In this document: positions 26,342-38,203 of the stretch, in pieces | Layout: every line of letters starts with the position of its first letter | Numbering within the stretch: the first letter of the stretch is position 1 | Assembly (NCBI GenBank): GCA_030248215.1 | Contig: JASANG010000976.1 | Span: 1-64,000, forward strand | Reading direction: 5' to 3' | Origin: Enoplolaimus lenunculus | Lineage: Eukaryota; Nematoda; Enoplea; Enoplida; Thoracostomopsidae | DNA: 64,000 bases | The notes under the pieces: generated by a model | The model's database searches: none | What the model was told of the DNA's origin: nothing | The model's input: only the letters and a program-made list of their open reading frames with translations | Position numbers and translations under genes: made by a program

Positions 26342-26785
26342 TACTGTATTGACTCGAATAAGGGGAGTAATAAGAGGGGTCCCCGTTTTGAGTCCCAATC
26401 GATAGGAGTCTGTATCCCTAATAAGAGTCCGTAAGCGGACAGAGTCCCTAAACCCTAATTAGAGTCCATAAATGACAATTATCCGTAATTGTAGCGCATA
26501 AATGACTCCAGGACGAAATAAAGTTGAGTTCGAAACTTAAAGCGTAAGTTTTGAAAATAACGTTCGAAAGTATAACCTAGCATTATCGCTCAAGCTTTTG
26601 ATACAAGGCAAAAAACGTTTAATTCAACGGATAGTTGCAATACCGAATATATATCAGTAACGAAGGCCGGTGGAGGGCGAGTTAAAAATAAATAACAGTC
26701 CGTAACCGAATAACCAAGGGGGCATCCTTTGGAGAGGCCCAAATATGTATCAGTCCCCTCCCTTCTTATTCGGGTCACTACGGTA
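26342..26785. mobile_element. GACCCGAATAA element (copy 3, inverted)
   Basis: 444-bp copy in the opposite orientation, from TACTGTATTGACTCGAATAA to TTATTCGGGTCACTACGGTA. Confidence 0.82.
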
Positions 26786-27380
26786 GCCCGCTATGTCCCG
26801 CTCCAGCAATTATTTACATTAATATATTTTTTTTTCGCACAGCCGCAAGAATACGCATCAATTGATTAATATTGACCAGCTTTGCACGATTTTTTGAGGC
26901 TTTGCCATATTTTTTACTTTGTAGCTCGTGTTATGTCCTGAATCCATTTTTTTACTTGTTTTTAAATTCATATATTTTTTCGCATATTCGCAAAAATATG
27001 GATCAATTGATTAATAGCACGCGACTGCAGTTATGCGTGCACAGCATTTAAGTGTTGTCGTTTCGAAACAATGAGTAATTGCACATTTAATTTGACAATT
27101 ACATAAATAAATTTACATGTATACATTTAGTGAACGTACTGAGCATATTTGGTTTTGAAAAGTTGTACCATACGCACAGCCAGAATTTTCGTTGGCGAGA
27201 GAGCTTGGTTGTCTAGAGTCAAAATATAGGTTAAGGTGTCTAGACTTATTTTTTAATATTAAATCCTTTTGCAATTGCACCATTGTTTATTATTTTTTGG
27301 TTCACGGATTGGGAGTCAGGAACCATCTGCCCTCCCACCTTGATTGATTACACACTTGCGTTATACTTAATAGTCAATGG

Positions 27381-27666
27381 CAGGGTTTCCCAAACCCTAC
27401 TTAAGTACGACTTAGCACTTAAATGCGTTCTAAGTATTTGCTTGACCGACCATTTTGTGGTTTTTAAAAGTGTACTTAAATTAAGTAAATACATAAGTCG
27501 CTGACTAAATTTGATATATTACAAATAAACAGTTCAGGCATACAGTAAAACTGTTACTTTTTTCTTGTAGCAATTGATAACATTTGGCGTTTATTTGCTT
27601 TTGATCCAAAATTTAAGTATTTACTTAAGTCGGCGACTAAGTAAATGTAAGATTTCAAAAACCCAG
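27381..27666. mobile_element. hAT-like element just upstream of the calmodulin-like start codon
   Basis: Begins CAGGGTTTCCCAAACCCTAC and ends TTTCAAAAACCCAG. Both arms contain ACTTAAGT and GCGACTAAG-type blocks in inverted order. It ends 47 bp before ATG 27714. A one-sided relative with AGAAACCCAGCC lies at about 62205-62300. Confidence 0.7.
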
Positions 27667-27713
27667 CCAATGTAATCCAAGTCAAAACGAAAGTTTAAAA
27701 TGAAGCTTTGCAG

Positions 27714-30700
27714 ATGAATTCAGAGCGTTACGATGATGATGATGTAAGTGTTTGCTGAATATTTCTGGAAATTAAAAAATGTGGGTACTAACACTGTCTA
27801 CACTAAGTGACACAATTGTGAAAATTTCCAGCGATTTAAACAATTATTAATAGTTTAAGATTTATTTTTACCGCACTTTATCGCGAGACACATGGTTTAT
27901 TAGTTACGCTGGCCCTGAGACTTGTATGTTAGCACTGTCACATAGTCGGCTGAATTTTTGATTGAAAATATTTTTTTAATTTCGTTGATAAACAAAACCA
28001 ACACTTTGCATGGATACTAATTGACAAGCATTGGAACCACATTTTTCTTGGGTTCCTGCATGACCAAATGAACATGTGCGTGAGCCACACTGTTGAATTT
28101 TCGTTGATTGAGTTTGTGGTGTAATCACACGAATACAATTTCGAAACTAAACTAACATAAAATTAAACGTCTAGCATTACTTGACCCCTTTTCAAATAGA
28201 GTTTACTATGAACAACTTTTAGTGCAACGTGTTTTGGTAAAATAACGTACCATACACTGTGTAAATTAGGAGATGTTCTAACGGTTAAGAACGTCGTCCA
28301 TTCGTTTTTGCATGCAACTGTGGGTAAATAATATGCAACATTAACGTGCGCGTTTGCTTTTTTCGCTTTTATACCTGCTTTTAAAATTTATCTTTCTATG
28401 CTTCCCAAATTATACTTTAGTCTTCTACACGGGTCCGTAGCCACGAGGGGCCAGGGAGGGGGCTCAGCCCCGCTGGAAAAGTTTTGTCTGACCTAAAAAT
28501 TTTCCACCTTGCTTGTATGTCATCGAAAACCTTTGTATGCTTTCATGAGAAATGTTTAACGCCCTCTATCGAGGTGATCTAGCTACGGTTCTGCTCCTTT
28601 ATTTATTAATTCTTATGTTAACGTTCTCATGCAAGGATGGGTATTTTATTAATTTGAACAAAATATAATTGCAACATTGGCCCATGTTAATTGATATACA
28701 GAACGGCGCAATCGCTTAAAGTTACCAAAATGTACGTATTATACTGAAAGTGATTTTTGCCACCCTTTCAGTCTCTAGTTGTTTTGGGGATCATGGCCAT
28801 TCTACCACTCCCCTCGTTTCTACGCCGTTGCCCTCCACAATTAAAGATAAAGTTTAGACTTAATAGCTAAGCGTTTTCTTCAACCTAAGCCAAAGTCTAC
28901 GCCTAAACCAAAGCCTAAGCTTAAACCTATTGGAGTAGAGGAATTGTACAAGAGCTGAAAAACCCACTGTGGTACTATGGTTTATTTGTTGGGTGAAGAA
29001 TCACACTGATACGAATAGTCGGTTTTTATAAAGGTAAAATCTCCATACCCTTAGGGTGACATTTGAAAATAGCTCGAGAAGTTAGGCTTTCAAATGTTAA
29101 CTTTTGAAACGCACGGTAGACTGACTAAACGGCTATTATATATATTCAGTTTTTTTGCCAGTTTCCAAATGCAAACATCCCAAAAGCTTTAATTAAATAA
29201 GCTGGGGAACCTATATATTAAATTGCGGCCGCTACTGGAAGTAGTTTTTATGGTATAATAAAAATCCGTCGTCTGACAATTCGACGTCCAATAACTTGCA
29301 GTCTGAAATTTCAGTGACTCGACAATTCGTCGCCCATCATTATGCTTTGGCTTAGGAGTAAACTTAGTATTTACGTTCGTATTATTTATTACAAAAACGT
29401 TGTACATTTAATTCTGTGTATATGGATTGGGGTATAAGCCAGAAAAGTTGGGAAGAGTTCAGCGGCCCAAAAATTGCACAGTTCGTCTTCTGAACAATAG
29501 CAATTAATCTTGGACACTGAAATTATATTTTGCATAAATGGTGTGTTAAACAGAACCAATAATTAAGTTTCGCATGTTGTTTTCTAACCAAGGGTACAGA
29601 AAGACGAGAGCTGGACACGGTCGTCTCTCCTCAAATTTACGGAACCAAACCTTTCTGTCACGATTTAAACGCTAAAATTGCATTTGGCTTCTCGCTCGCT
29701 TTGCTGGTTAGGCTTTCTGTAACAATATATTCTGGTTGCGCGTATATGGCGCGCTTTCGTGTTGGATCAGGTGCTGTGTCCCCTGCTTTTTTGATGATGA
29801 AAAATATTGAGAACTGAAAGAACATTTCTCGCATATACCGTTATTTGTTCATTACTAACCAACATTTAAATTTTTTATTTACGCAGCAAATATTTTCTAC
29901 TGAAAAATGATTTATAACACCCATACTTGTACGCTACTGTCAGTATCGTTGACCATAGCGAAACCTTCGCGTTACCTGTTCGTCTAATTTTTTGTTAACA
30001 TGTAAATGGCATTTATCCTCTTGAATAAATTTGTTTATTTCAGATTCTTGAGCTGACAGAAAATGAAATCAAAGGTATGTATCATACATGCATATAGTTT
30101 TGAGAAGTACAGCTAAACTAATTTTTACTTAGCTTAAAACTTCGCGTGCCTAATTCTGCTTAAAGTATGCTATAAGGCTGATAAAACATTTCAGTGCTGG
30201 ATTCAAAAATTCTTGGAGGTTTCTACAGTAAATCATGCCTTGACACTCTGCTATCTTCTCTAGATCAGCAACATCCTATCTATAACTTATGTAAGATTAC
30301 AAACCCGCGTAGATAATGTATTTGACTATTTGTTGGTATTTCTGATTAGCTAAACATAAAGTTAACCACAAGTGTGTAAGTCAAATCGTAAGTTGTACAA
30401 GCATTAAAGCCGGCTGTGGCGTGGGCAGGATTTTATTTCGAGAGCGCATATCCACATGTAAAAGTTTTTAACCTCATGGATGTATAAACGGTTAATTGTA
30501 AATCATGTTGAAAGCTTTGTTATAATATACTCTGGTATATTTCGGGAGGGCATATGTTTTAGTCGTGGTTAAACTTCAAAGTTAATGCTTTATCTCTTGT
30601 ACACTTCTCCCTACAGATTAGGCTTAAGCTTTAGGTTGCGGAAAAAGCTTTCGAAAACCTAAGCGTTAGCCTAAGCCTAAGCCAACGCCCGCGGGGGGAG

Positions 30701-33700
30701 TAGAAGAGCTAACGCTTAAACGACTGTCAAGTGATCAATCGTTTTTAGAATATCGCGAAGCCTTTGAACTTTTTGATCGCAACAAAGACGGCAAAATTAC
30801 TCGCGATGAAATTCGTGCTTCGATCGAGGCGTGTGGCTTAAAAGCAACCGACGGCGAAGTTGAACAGATCATCAAAGAAACCGACCGTGACGGTAGGATT
30901 TTTTTCGTGGCCGTATTGTAGGTGTTTTATTTTCAGATTAACCGTTTTTGCCATGCTTAAAAGCAACCGACGGCGAAGTTGAACAGATCATCAAAGAAAC
31001 AGACCGTGACGGCAGGACTTTTTTCGTGGCCGTATTGTAGGTGTTTTATTTTCAGATTAACCGTTTTTGCCATGATTATTTTCTGTTTCATAAACGCCGT
31101 ACACAGTTTGGACTAAGTTGTTCACAGTATACTCTATGCGAGAAAGGGTTACGTTTTGGCAGCCGAGCTTCTGCTGATGTATTGTAAATGATTTTTTAAA
31201 TTAAAAATTTTCCTGGGAACACGGGCGCCAATCTGTTCTCAAAAGTTGGAGGGTCATTTCAATTATTTAGACATGTTCGCACTTTTCAAAAAGCGATGGT
31301 TCATCACGCCACAATTTGTTAAAACGACCAATGGAAAGCTATAAACATGATTAAAGCTTAAAAGTGAAAAGTAAAATATACGAAAACAGTGTTTGAATTT
31401 TGATAAAATTAAAATTGTCTTTCAAAAGCGGGAGTGAAAATCGTCTACCATGTGTTATATTCTAAAAGTGAGGGATTTGTGACACCACAACTAAATCTCC
31501 TCAGGACTGGCACCCATACCTGGGACGTAAAATCTATTCTATTTTTTGCATCGAGTATACAGAGGACAAGTAATTTAAATTGTATACGCAATATTATGCA
31601 CGCTGAAAAATTGTCACAAGACGTGAGAACTCATTTTGGCTTGATTGTCAACTTGTCAGCTTGTTGCGTTAATGCAAACATCTCCATCCAAGAGTTCCGG
31701 GGTTCAATTCATAGCTTAAACTTAGATCTTACATAAAAATTATGTGCGTACGTTTATCAGAATAGAATTCGTTTGGTTAAGTGGAAAACTTTACTTGAAT
31801 AATAATTATCATCTTATAGCGGATAGTCTTTGGTATTTTAATTAGCCCAAATTGTAATATAACCGCTATATATGCAACAGAATGTGGAAATTTTTCGATT
31901 TATCGCACACATTTTAAAATAGTTTTATTTATAATAAAATATAAAAGTTATTATCGAGTTTAAAAGACTTTAACTTTTAATGTGATATCGTATGTCAAAG
32001 ATAGTAGTATTTTAGTAAATTTACATAATGTGACGTACACAAAGTGAAACGCATTGCTGTCTTATCCATTGACAGGCTCAGGGACAATAGAATGGGACGA
32101 ATTTCTAAAAGCGATGACGGTGACAAAACGTCGAATGAGTCTCGACGATCAAAATTATCAGGATGCGTTCAATGTAAGTTTGTTCAACTTTACTCGACAC
32201 CTTTTTCTCTTCAAAACCTTGTAAAACACAACAGCGTCGTGGCCAGCGTTACAGGAGCATAAGCGATATTGTCTTCTACCTTTTGTGGTGAGTTATGTTT
32301 ACGATTGCGGTGTTTTTCAAACATTACTGCGTTACAAATCCGCGATAGAATGATTTTGTTAAAGCTATCGGCATAAGTGTCCAACAAAATGACTCTCGGT
32401 GACCATACACTTGACTTTAAGTCCAAATAGCTTGTTTTCTTTTAACAGTTTGGGTGTTCAATTCACCCCAGTGCTTTTATTGACAGTAACTTGTATTTTT
32501 CCACTTGATGTGGTTACGGTCGCTGAACGGTACAAATACATAAATATTGTGAAAACCAAGTATTTGAAGTTTAAACAAACCAAAATAAAGATTTTAAGTA
32601 ATATACAAAAAAATTCAACTGAATACACATAAAAAATTGTATTTGACCGTTGGCTTCCACATGAAAGGAAGCTGTGGACCATGTTCTTTATAATGCGGTC
32701 GGTACTACAAGAATGGGCAAAAGTGGTGCGCTTAAGTTTGGTTTGCTTCTGCAGTTTGAATTGAATTTTGCGCAGAAGCCTTTGCATAATTTTTGAAAAT
32801 GAGTTAATATTTTTGTGAAATACTACGACACCGCTTTACACTCTGTAAAAACACTCTATTTAAAATACTTTAGTTACATTTGACTAACTGTTTTAAGTAT
32901 TTGTCTGTAATATTGAGTAAAACTTTGCTGAAATAATGTAAAGTAAAACTACTGCTGTCATTTACTGATTAATTAAGTAAATGTAAAACTAATAATTTTG
33001 CGTTTGCTTACAATTAAAACTTTGCCAAGCACCATAGTGAGTAAAACCAAGAGTGCATGATACCCTTTAACAAGAGTATACAACTGGGTACATTCTGTGT
33101 AGAAAAAAATGTACCCAGCGCGCGTTGCATTTTTGGCTTACCCCCCTATTTGGGGGGTCAAAATCTCCATCGATGTTGAAATTCATGTGCTAATGTATAT
33201 ACTAAAATGTGGTCCAATTATATTTTCGGTGTTGGCTGGCGGATACACGTGTAAAATGAACGTAAAATTGACCCCCCAAAATGAGGGGGGGGGGTAGGCC
33301 AAAAACGCAACGCGTGCCGGGTACATTCTTTAATACAAAGAATGTACCCAATTGCACACTCTTGTTAGAGTGATCATCCACTCTTGGTAAAACCGACACT
33401 TAATTCGGCAACAGTTTTATTTAATATTAAGCATATTTTTAGTGAGCTGCATGTTGATGAAATTACCAAAACAACCCATTGTTTAAACGATCATTATTAT
33501 TTTCTTCCACAGGTGTTCGACACCGATCACGACGGTCACATATCTCGCGCTGAATTAATTTCTGCAATCGACCGCCTGGGTCTGTCGTTTATTTACACGC
33601 CACAAGTAATCGAGAAAATGTTCAAACTTGCCGACGTCAATAAAGACGGAAAAATTAGCCGAGAAGGTACGCCCCCGCATAAACCTGCGTAACGTAGTAC

Positions 33701-34482
33701 AATGACAATCAGTAGGCGCCCGTGCCCTGATACAGCATACGGTAGATAACGCACATGCCTTTAAGGCGACAAAAAATGCCGTCAATTTATCAACCCAAGT
33801 GTCTTTTAATTAACAAGTGAAAATAATTAAATGTGTTTCAATTAAAATTATAAATTTTATAATTATTTCATATCCTATTTGAAAATTTTGGAATTTCCTT
33901 AAGAGCCACTAGATCGTTTATTCACTACTGATAGGCCCGCATAAGGTGGTCAAGGGCTATATATATAGCTTGGGTCGTAGAAGTCAGAACTTTAACATGG
34001 ACTGTAAATAGTGTCTCGAAATTTAAATCTTGGCGGCACTTCTGACAATCATCTACTGGTTTTTAGAAGAAATAATCGCGAAGTCTGTTGGCTTTAGCCC
34101 AACAGTTTGGTTAAATATTTAGCGATCTGTGTTACCGATGTTTTAATAGCTGATAAAATTCCTGTTAGCGGTTCTGAAGTTTTATAAGTCATTATTCTTG
34201 TTAAACCAGGTTTCATAAAAACGTTTAAAAATGTTTTCATTGCTTTAAAAATTCAGATTTGACTTTAGAATACAGTTGGACACTCAATCGGTTAGTTTTA
34301 ATATGAAAATACCATACAAAATCGCATCACTTTGTAGCTGTCTTTGAAAAAATATTATTGAAAATTAACTCTTTTTTAGTAATGTTTTGAAAAATATTTA
34401 TAAACAGCTTTAAAAAAGTGTTCCAATCGCACACCGTTCAATTGTTTCAGAATTTATTGACGCGATGAAAAAAGGCATTTGA
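27714..34482 (+). CDS. Calmodulin-like protein with four EF hands (6 exons)
   Basis: Exons 27714-27743, 30044-30074, 30749-30892, 32076-32173, 33513-33666 and 34451-34482 join with consistent phases (489 nt, 162 residues plus stop). All introns are GT..AG. Four 12-residue EF-hand loops are visible: residues 30-41 (DRNKDGKITRDE), 66-77 (DRDGSGTIEWDE), 104-115 (DTDHDGHISRAE) and 142-153 (DVNKDGKISREE). Each has Asp at position 1, Gly at 6 and Glu at 12, so all four should bind calcium. LTENEIKEYREAFELFD matches the calmodulin/troponin C N terminus, and the length fits that family. The role is therefore calcium sensing by target binding; the target is unknown. The start is the first ATG giving an acidic N terminus (MNSERYDDDD); it follows TTTGCAG, which could also be a trans-splice acceptor. 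Exon 1 is the least certain exon. Troponin C is the alternative, but linker and C-terminal tail fit calmodulin-like proteins equally well. Confidence 0.88.
28438..28593. mobile_element. hAT-type MITE with CCGTAGC termini (copy 3)
   Basis: About 156 bp from CACGGGTCCGTAGCC to GCTACGGTTCTG, with the same interior blocks; in intron 1 of the calmodulin-like gene. Confidence 0.75.
30837..31074 (+). repeat. 119-bp tandem duplication spanning the end of exon 3 of the calmodulin-like gene
   Basis: Copy 1 (30837-30955) holds the last 56 bp of coding exon 3, its GT donor and 63 bp of intron. Copy 2 (30956-31074) repeats it with only three differences, so it is young. One difference turns the donor GT into GC, and another is the silent ACC to ACA in the coding part. 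Copy 2 therefore looks like a non-functional exon tail inside intron 3. Confidence 0.93.
31130..31740. repeat. Scattered, diverged remains of the tRNA-bearing MITE in intron 3 of the calmodulin-like gene
   Basis: An isolated terminus (ATGCGAGAAAGGGTTAC) lies near 31136. A diverged interior at about 31617-31740 begins with ACAAGACGTGAGA and ends with a B-box-like GGGGTTCAATTC. The sequence between them is unassigned. Confidence 0.5.
33048..33386. mobile_element. Long foldback element in intron 4 of the calmodulin-like gene
   Basis: 339 bp, almost entirely an imperfect inverted repeat. It pairs CAAGAGTGCATGAT with ATCATCCACTCTTG at the ends, then GGGTACATTC with GAATGTACCC, and further in TTACCCCCC with GGGGGGTA and GGGGGGTCAAAAT with ATTGACCCCCC. 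Flanked by the perfect 7-bp repeat GTAAAAC (33041-33047 and 33387-33393), 8 bp being usual for hAT. It ends 126 bp before exon 5. Confidence 0.83.
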
Positions 34483-35224
34483 TTGCAGTTGAAAATATAC
34501 CCGAAGAATGTCGTTGCGATGTGTACAGTATTTTTTACCTTGCCTGCCACGATAACTGTGACAAAAAATTGAAACTCCGGGTATATAATGGTTCCCGTCC
34601 AAATGTAACTTTTCGTTCAGTGGCCTATGTTTATTTTAAAGCTGTTGTACACTTTTCTCAACAGGCTTAGGCTCAAGTTACGAAAAACGGTTACTTAAAC
34701 CAAATCATAATATTTTGGTTAACCTTTTAATGTTGTGGAAAGCGTACAAGATTCAATTACAATTTAAATCCGTTCCATAAAGAATAAGGTACGGCGATAG
34801 AATGGTTTCAAATTGTCATTGCTTAAACAGAAACGCGTTGCTCAAAAACGAGCTGGTGCCATTTGTAAATTTTTTAGCGATGTTTATAGCAATCTGGTAA
34901 ACTTCCAATTTATTCAACTCAGATTAGGAAACCTAATGTGATGCATATACACAGGCCCATTTTGAATAGTAGTGTTGCGTTTTAGGAACATAAAAACTAG
35001 AATATCCAAGGCGACATCCACCCCATAAGCTTCAAACAGGGATCAAAACTAGAATTTTGTATCATGATTTTTTGTTAGCTGCGCAAGGGTTTTTTGAAAT
35101 AGTTACAAATTATTTCTTAGTAAAGAACTCAATTGTCGTATTGTTGCTTTATATATTTGTCATACGCTGCAGCTTTTTCAGATTACAGCTTTGTTTGTTA
35201 ACATTTTTTTGCATTGCTTTTGTG

Positions 35225-35410
35225 GGCCCATGCTTCTTTAAGGGGCGTCCAGGTTTCTGGTGGGTCTATAAAAGAGTAGGTTTAGATCCTAGATTACATT
35301 TATTTGCTTTAGGCTTAGGCTTAGGAACTCATTTTTGTAACGTTTAAGCTTAGGCTTAGGCTTAGGAATACGATTAATCTACTGTTACGCCCCTTAAAGT
35401 AACATTGACC
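35225..35410. mobile_element. hAT-like MITE carrying TTAGGC repeats (copy 2)
   Basis: A 186-bp element with the same termini (GGCCCATG...CATTGACC) and the same GATTAATCTACTGTTACG block as the copy at 3018. The flanks CTTTTGTG (35217-35224) and TTTTTGTG (35411-35418) agree at 7 of 8 positions. Two clusters of TTAGGC lie inside (about 35306-35326 and 35347-35366). Its right end still has the uninterrupted CCCCTTAAAGTAACATTG. Confidence 0.8.
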
Positions 35411-35582
35411 TTTTTGTGTTATATGTAGGAGAATACAGTGCTTGTATTTTTAGTATTGGTCAATTTTAAATGCTGCCAAGAATACCTGATACCGGCCGCA
35501 GAATTAATTTTAGGGAAAATCGGATTGCGATTACCTAATTCTAGTCCTAAACTGATATCCGCACATTTTTACTGAGTTAGAC

Positions 35583-35723
35583 GGTCAATGTTACTTTTTA
35601 AGCCTAAACGTTGAAAAAGCGTAAACTTAAACCTAAGTCTAAGCAAAAATTATAATCGAAAACCTAAACCTGCTGTTTTACAGTCCCACAATAAACGGAA
35701 CGGTCCTAAAAGTAACATGGGTC
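35583..35723. mobile_element. hAT-like MITE with TTAGGC-type repeats (copy 3)
   Basis: A 141-bp relative with termini GGTCAATGTTACTTTTTAAG and CCTAAAAGTAACATGGGTC. The flanks AGTTAGAC and GCTTAGAC share six of eight bases. Degenerate CCTAAG units lie inside. It is 172 bp from copy 2. Confidence 0.7.
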
Positions 35724-35999
35724 GCTTAGACTTTGACTTGGCAAAAGTTTAATCTCTAGTTTAGGCTCAGGTACACATTCTTCAAGTTATAAGCTTAAGC
35801 GTATTAAGTAAATGTGTGCAACGTGTAGAAGAGATAGAATTCAGGAGATTTTGTTAGGTAACAACATTTACATTTGTTCATGGTAAAATTGGGGTTTGCT
35901 TTTTGCTACTTTGTCGTTTTTATTTCTGGTTCCAATAAAGATGGTTTAATATAGATTGCCGTTACGTGTTTTAAAACAAACATATTGTATTAATCTGTT

Positions 36000-38200
36000 T
36001 CGTGCAGTAATTTATCATTTTTGCAAACGGTTAAAATTGCAGCTTACCGAAATGCTTATCGTTTAAAATATGGCTTTGGCTGTTGTAAAAAAATTTTCAA
36101 AATTGAATAGTTTTGTGGACGCTATACGGGTATTGATGGAATTACTAAAAACACTCTGATTGTTTCTGTAAACGCTACGTTTGTAAAAACAATAAATTGC
36201 TATTGGTTTATTGATCATCCTTACAAAATTCTTCAGAACACTTCTGCGTCATTAAATAAGGGGTTGGCACTTGATAGCTCTTGGCTGTAAGAGAAATTTT
36301 TTATAGATCAGGGCTATCACAAGCTCGTTTTTAAAATAATCTCGCGATAGCCCGTATAAGAAATTTTGTGGCACCTTTGACAAAATTATTGTGAACGGCG
36401 CATAATAACTCTAGCAATCAGAATTTTTAAAGTGATTAGCCTTAATTTCTGATCAGTAAACCTTAAATTTTGAAAACAGGCCTTATGTATAGATAACTTC
36501 GACCACACGTTGTAACTTTTGACTTTTAAATAGGATGCCTAAGATGAGTTGAGCTGAAAGTGATTTTTTTATATTACTAAGAGTTTTCCCTAAAACGACA
36601 CGTGGTGTTAAGATCAGTGGAATTCTTCGAAGTTTATATCGACAGCAGGTTTTAGTTCGTTAGACAGTTGACTGACCTGGGGCTGTCGTTGCACTTCCGC
36701 TTTGCAACGAGAGAGAAAGGTTTAAATACCAGTCAATGTAACAAATTCTCCACGCTCATATGGAAATTGCAACAAGAAATACAAAACAATACATATATAT
36801 ACACAAAGAGTAAATTGTCTTAAAATTTCAAGACTCCTACTTTCTTAAATTTTCAGGACATAAAATGTCTTGTACTTCCGACATTAATAGCCTTTAACAC
36901 CTCAGAAATTTGTTTCTTGAAACATAAATGTCTTATGTTCTTATGTAAAAATGTTGCTCCTTTTATATTCTTAAGAGAGTGGACTCTATTCGCTTACGTA
37001 CTCTTATAGGGACACGGACTAATATTGATTGGGACTAAAAATGGGGACCCCCTCTTATTACCAACCCCCCTTATTCGGCTCACTACAGTATTCTCAAAGT
37101 TTAACAAAGACCAAGATTTCCAGATCGCAAATTTTCAATTTCTTGTAAAAGTGTTAGCGAATACAACCACTGAAACAATTTATACGCTCACATACCATTA
37201 TATTTTAAAATAGCGACTCAAGCCTTAGTACTCGTTTTTTAAAACGCCTAAATATAGTAGGTTTTGTATAACTTTCTCAATTTATTTTACGCTCAAATTT
37301 ACAACATTTTGATACTTCCGCTACGAGCTGATTTCAAAGATGCTAGGTTTTTGCTTTTCAGGTAACTAATTCTTGAATTATGCTTTGAATCTGTTTGCAA
37401 ACTGTAGTAGAGTGTCAGAACGTTTTGTACTTTGAGTACTGACTGTGAAATCAAAGTAAATGTAGAATTATTCCAATCAGCTGTTCAAACTGCGTCGAAT
37501 GATATATAACTGCAATAATTTGAGACATTTTTGTAAAACATTAATGAAACTTAAAAACCCATAAGTTGGAATAAATAGCTTAACTCTGTTAGTAAAAGCA
37601 GCTTGTATTTCTGAAAATCTTGCACTTCTACAAAGAATTTTCAATGACGGGGCTGACTTGAAGAGGTTAACACAAGGTTATAAACAGGGATGTAGACAGG
37701 ATTTCGTTTCGGGAGAAGTTATTAAGCAAACCATGTCTAGAGTTTATCTGAATGGGCATAGCGAATGTGAAAATTTTTTATCATTAAAGGGGAGGTATTC
37801 TATAAGCACTACTTAGCCTTAAAGTTAATCAGATGTCTAGTTTTGAGTACTAACGTGTTGCACAACTAAAACGTTGCATAAAGCAAAACAAAATTAAAAT
37901 ATATAATATATAGAGGCTGGGTTGCATAATCATGACTTAAGTTATATTTTGACTTAAGTCCGGCTTAGACCTAATTCAAAGGTTTTCAATAAGTTTGCTT
38001 GTCAGTTTGATGGTAGGCGCTATTCAATAAATACCAGAATGCGAACTGTGCCGTTGTCAAAATATTTACATTGGCTGGATTGTAGAAACATGGCATATGC
38101 CGACCTCTCATTTAACTCAATTTGGGACTTCAGTCGTATCTAATGCAACTGAATTTGGTAAGCCTCAAACTAAGCATTGATAGCTAAGACTTAAGTCAGA
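36000..38200. other. Gene-free stretch before the MITE cluster
   Basis: Contains the partial element at 36965-37090 and, at about 37917-38215, inverted GGGTTGCATAATCATGACTT / ACTTAAGTC blocks that look like another decayed hAT-type element. The rest is unassigned. Confidence 0.5.
36965..37090. repeat. Right end of a GACCCGAATAA element (copy 6)
   Basis: About 125 bp only, from the GGACTCTATTCGCTTACG block to TTATTCGGCTCACTACAGTA. Confidence 0.7.
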
Positions 38201-38203
38201 ATA

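Noticed and set aside
32458-32787. 109-codon minus-strand frame in the calmodulin-like gene
   Set aside because: Lies in intron 4, has no family resemblance, and AT-rich DNA gives such frames by chance.
36640-36745. Possible tRNA (GGTTTAAATACC looks like a B-box)
   Set aside because: No A-box at the right distance and no cloverleaf pairing.
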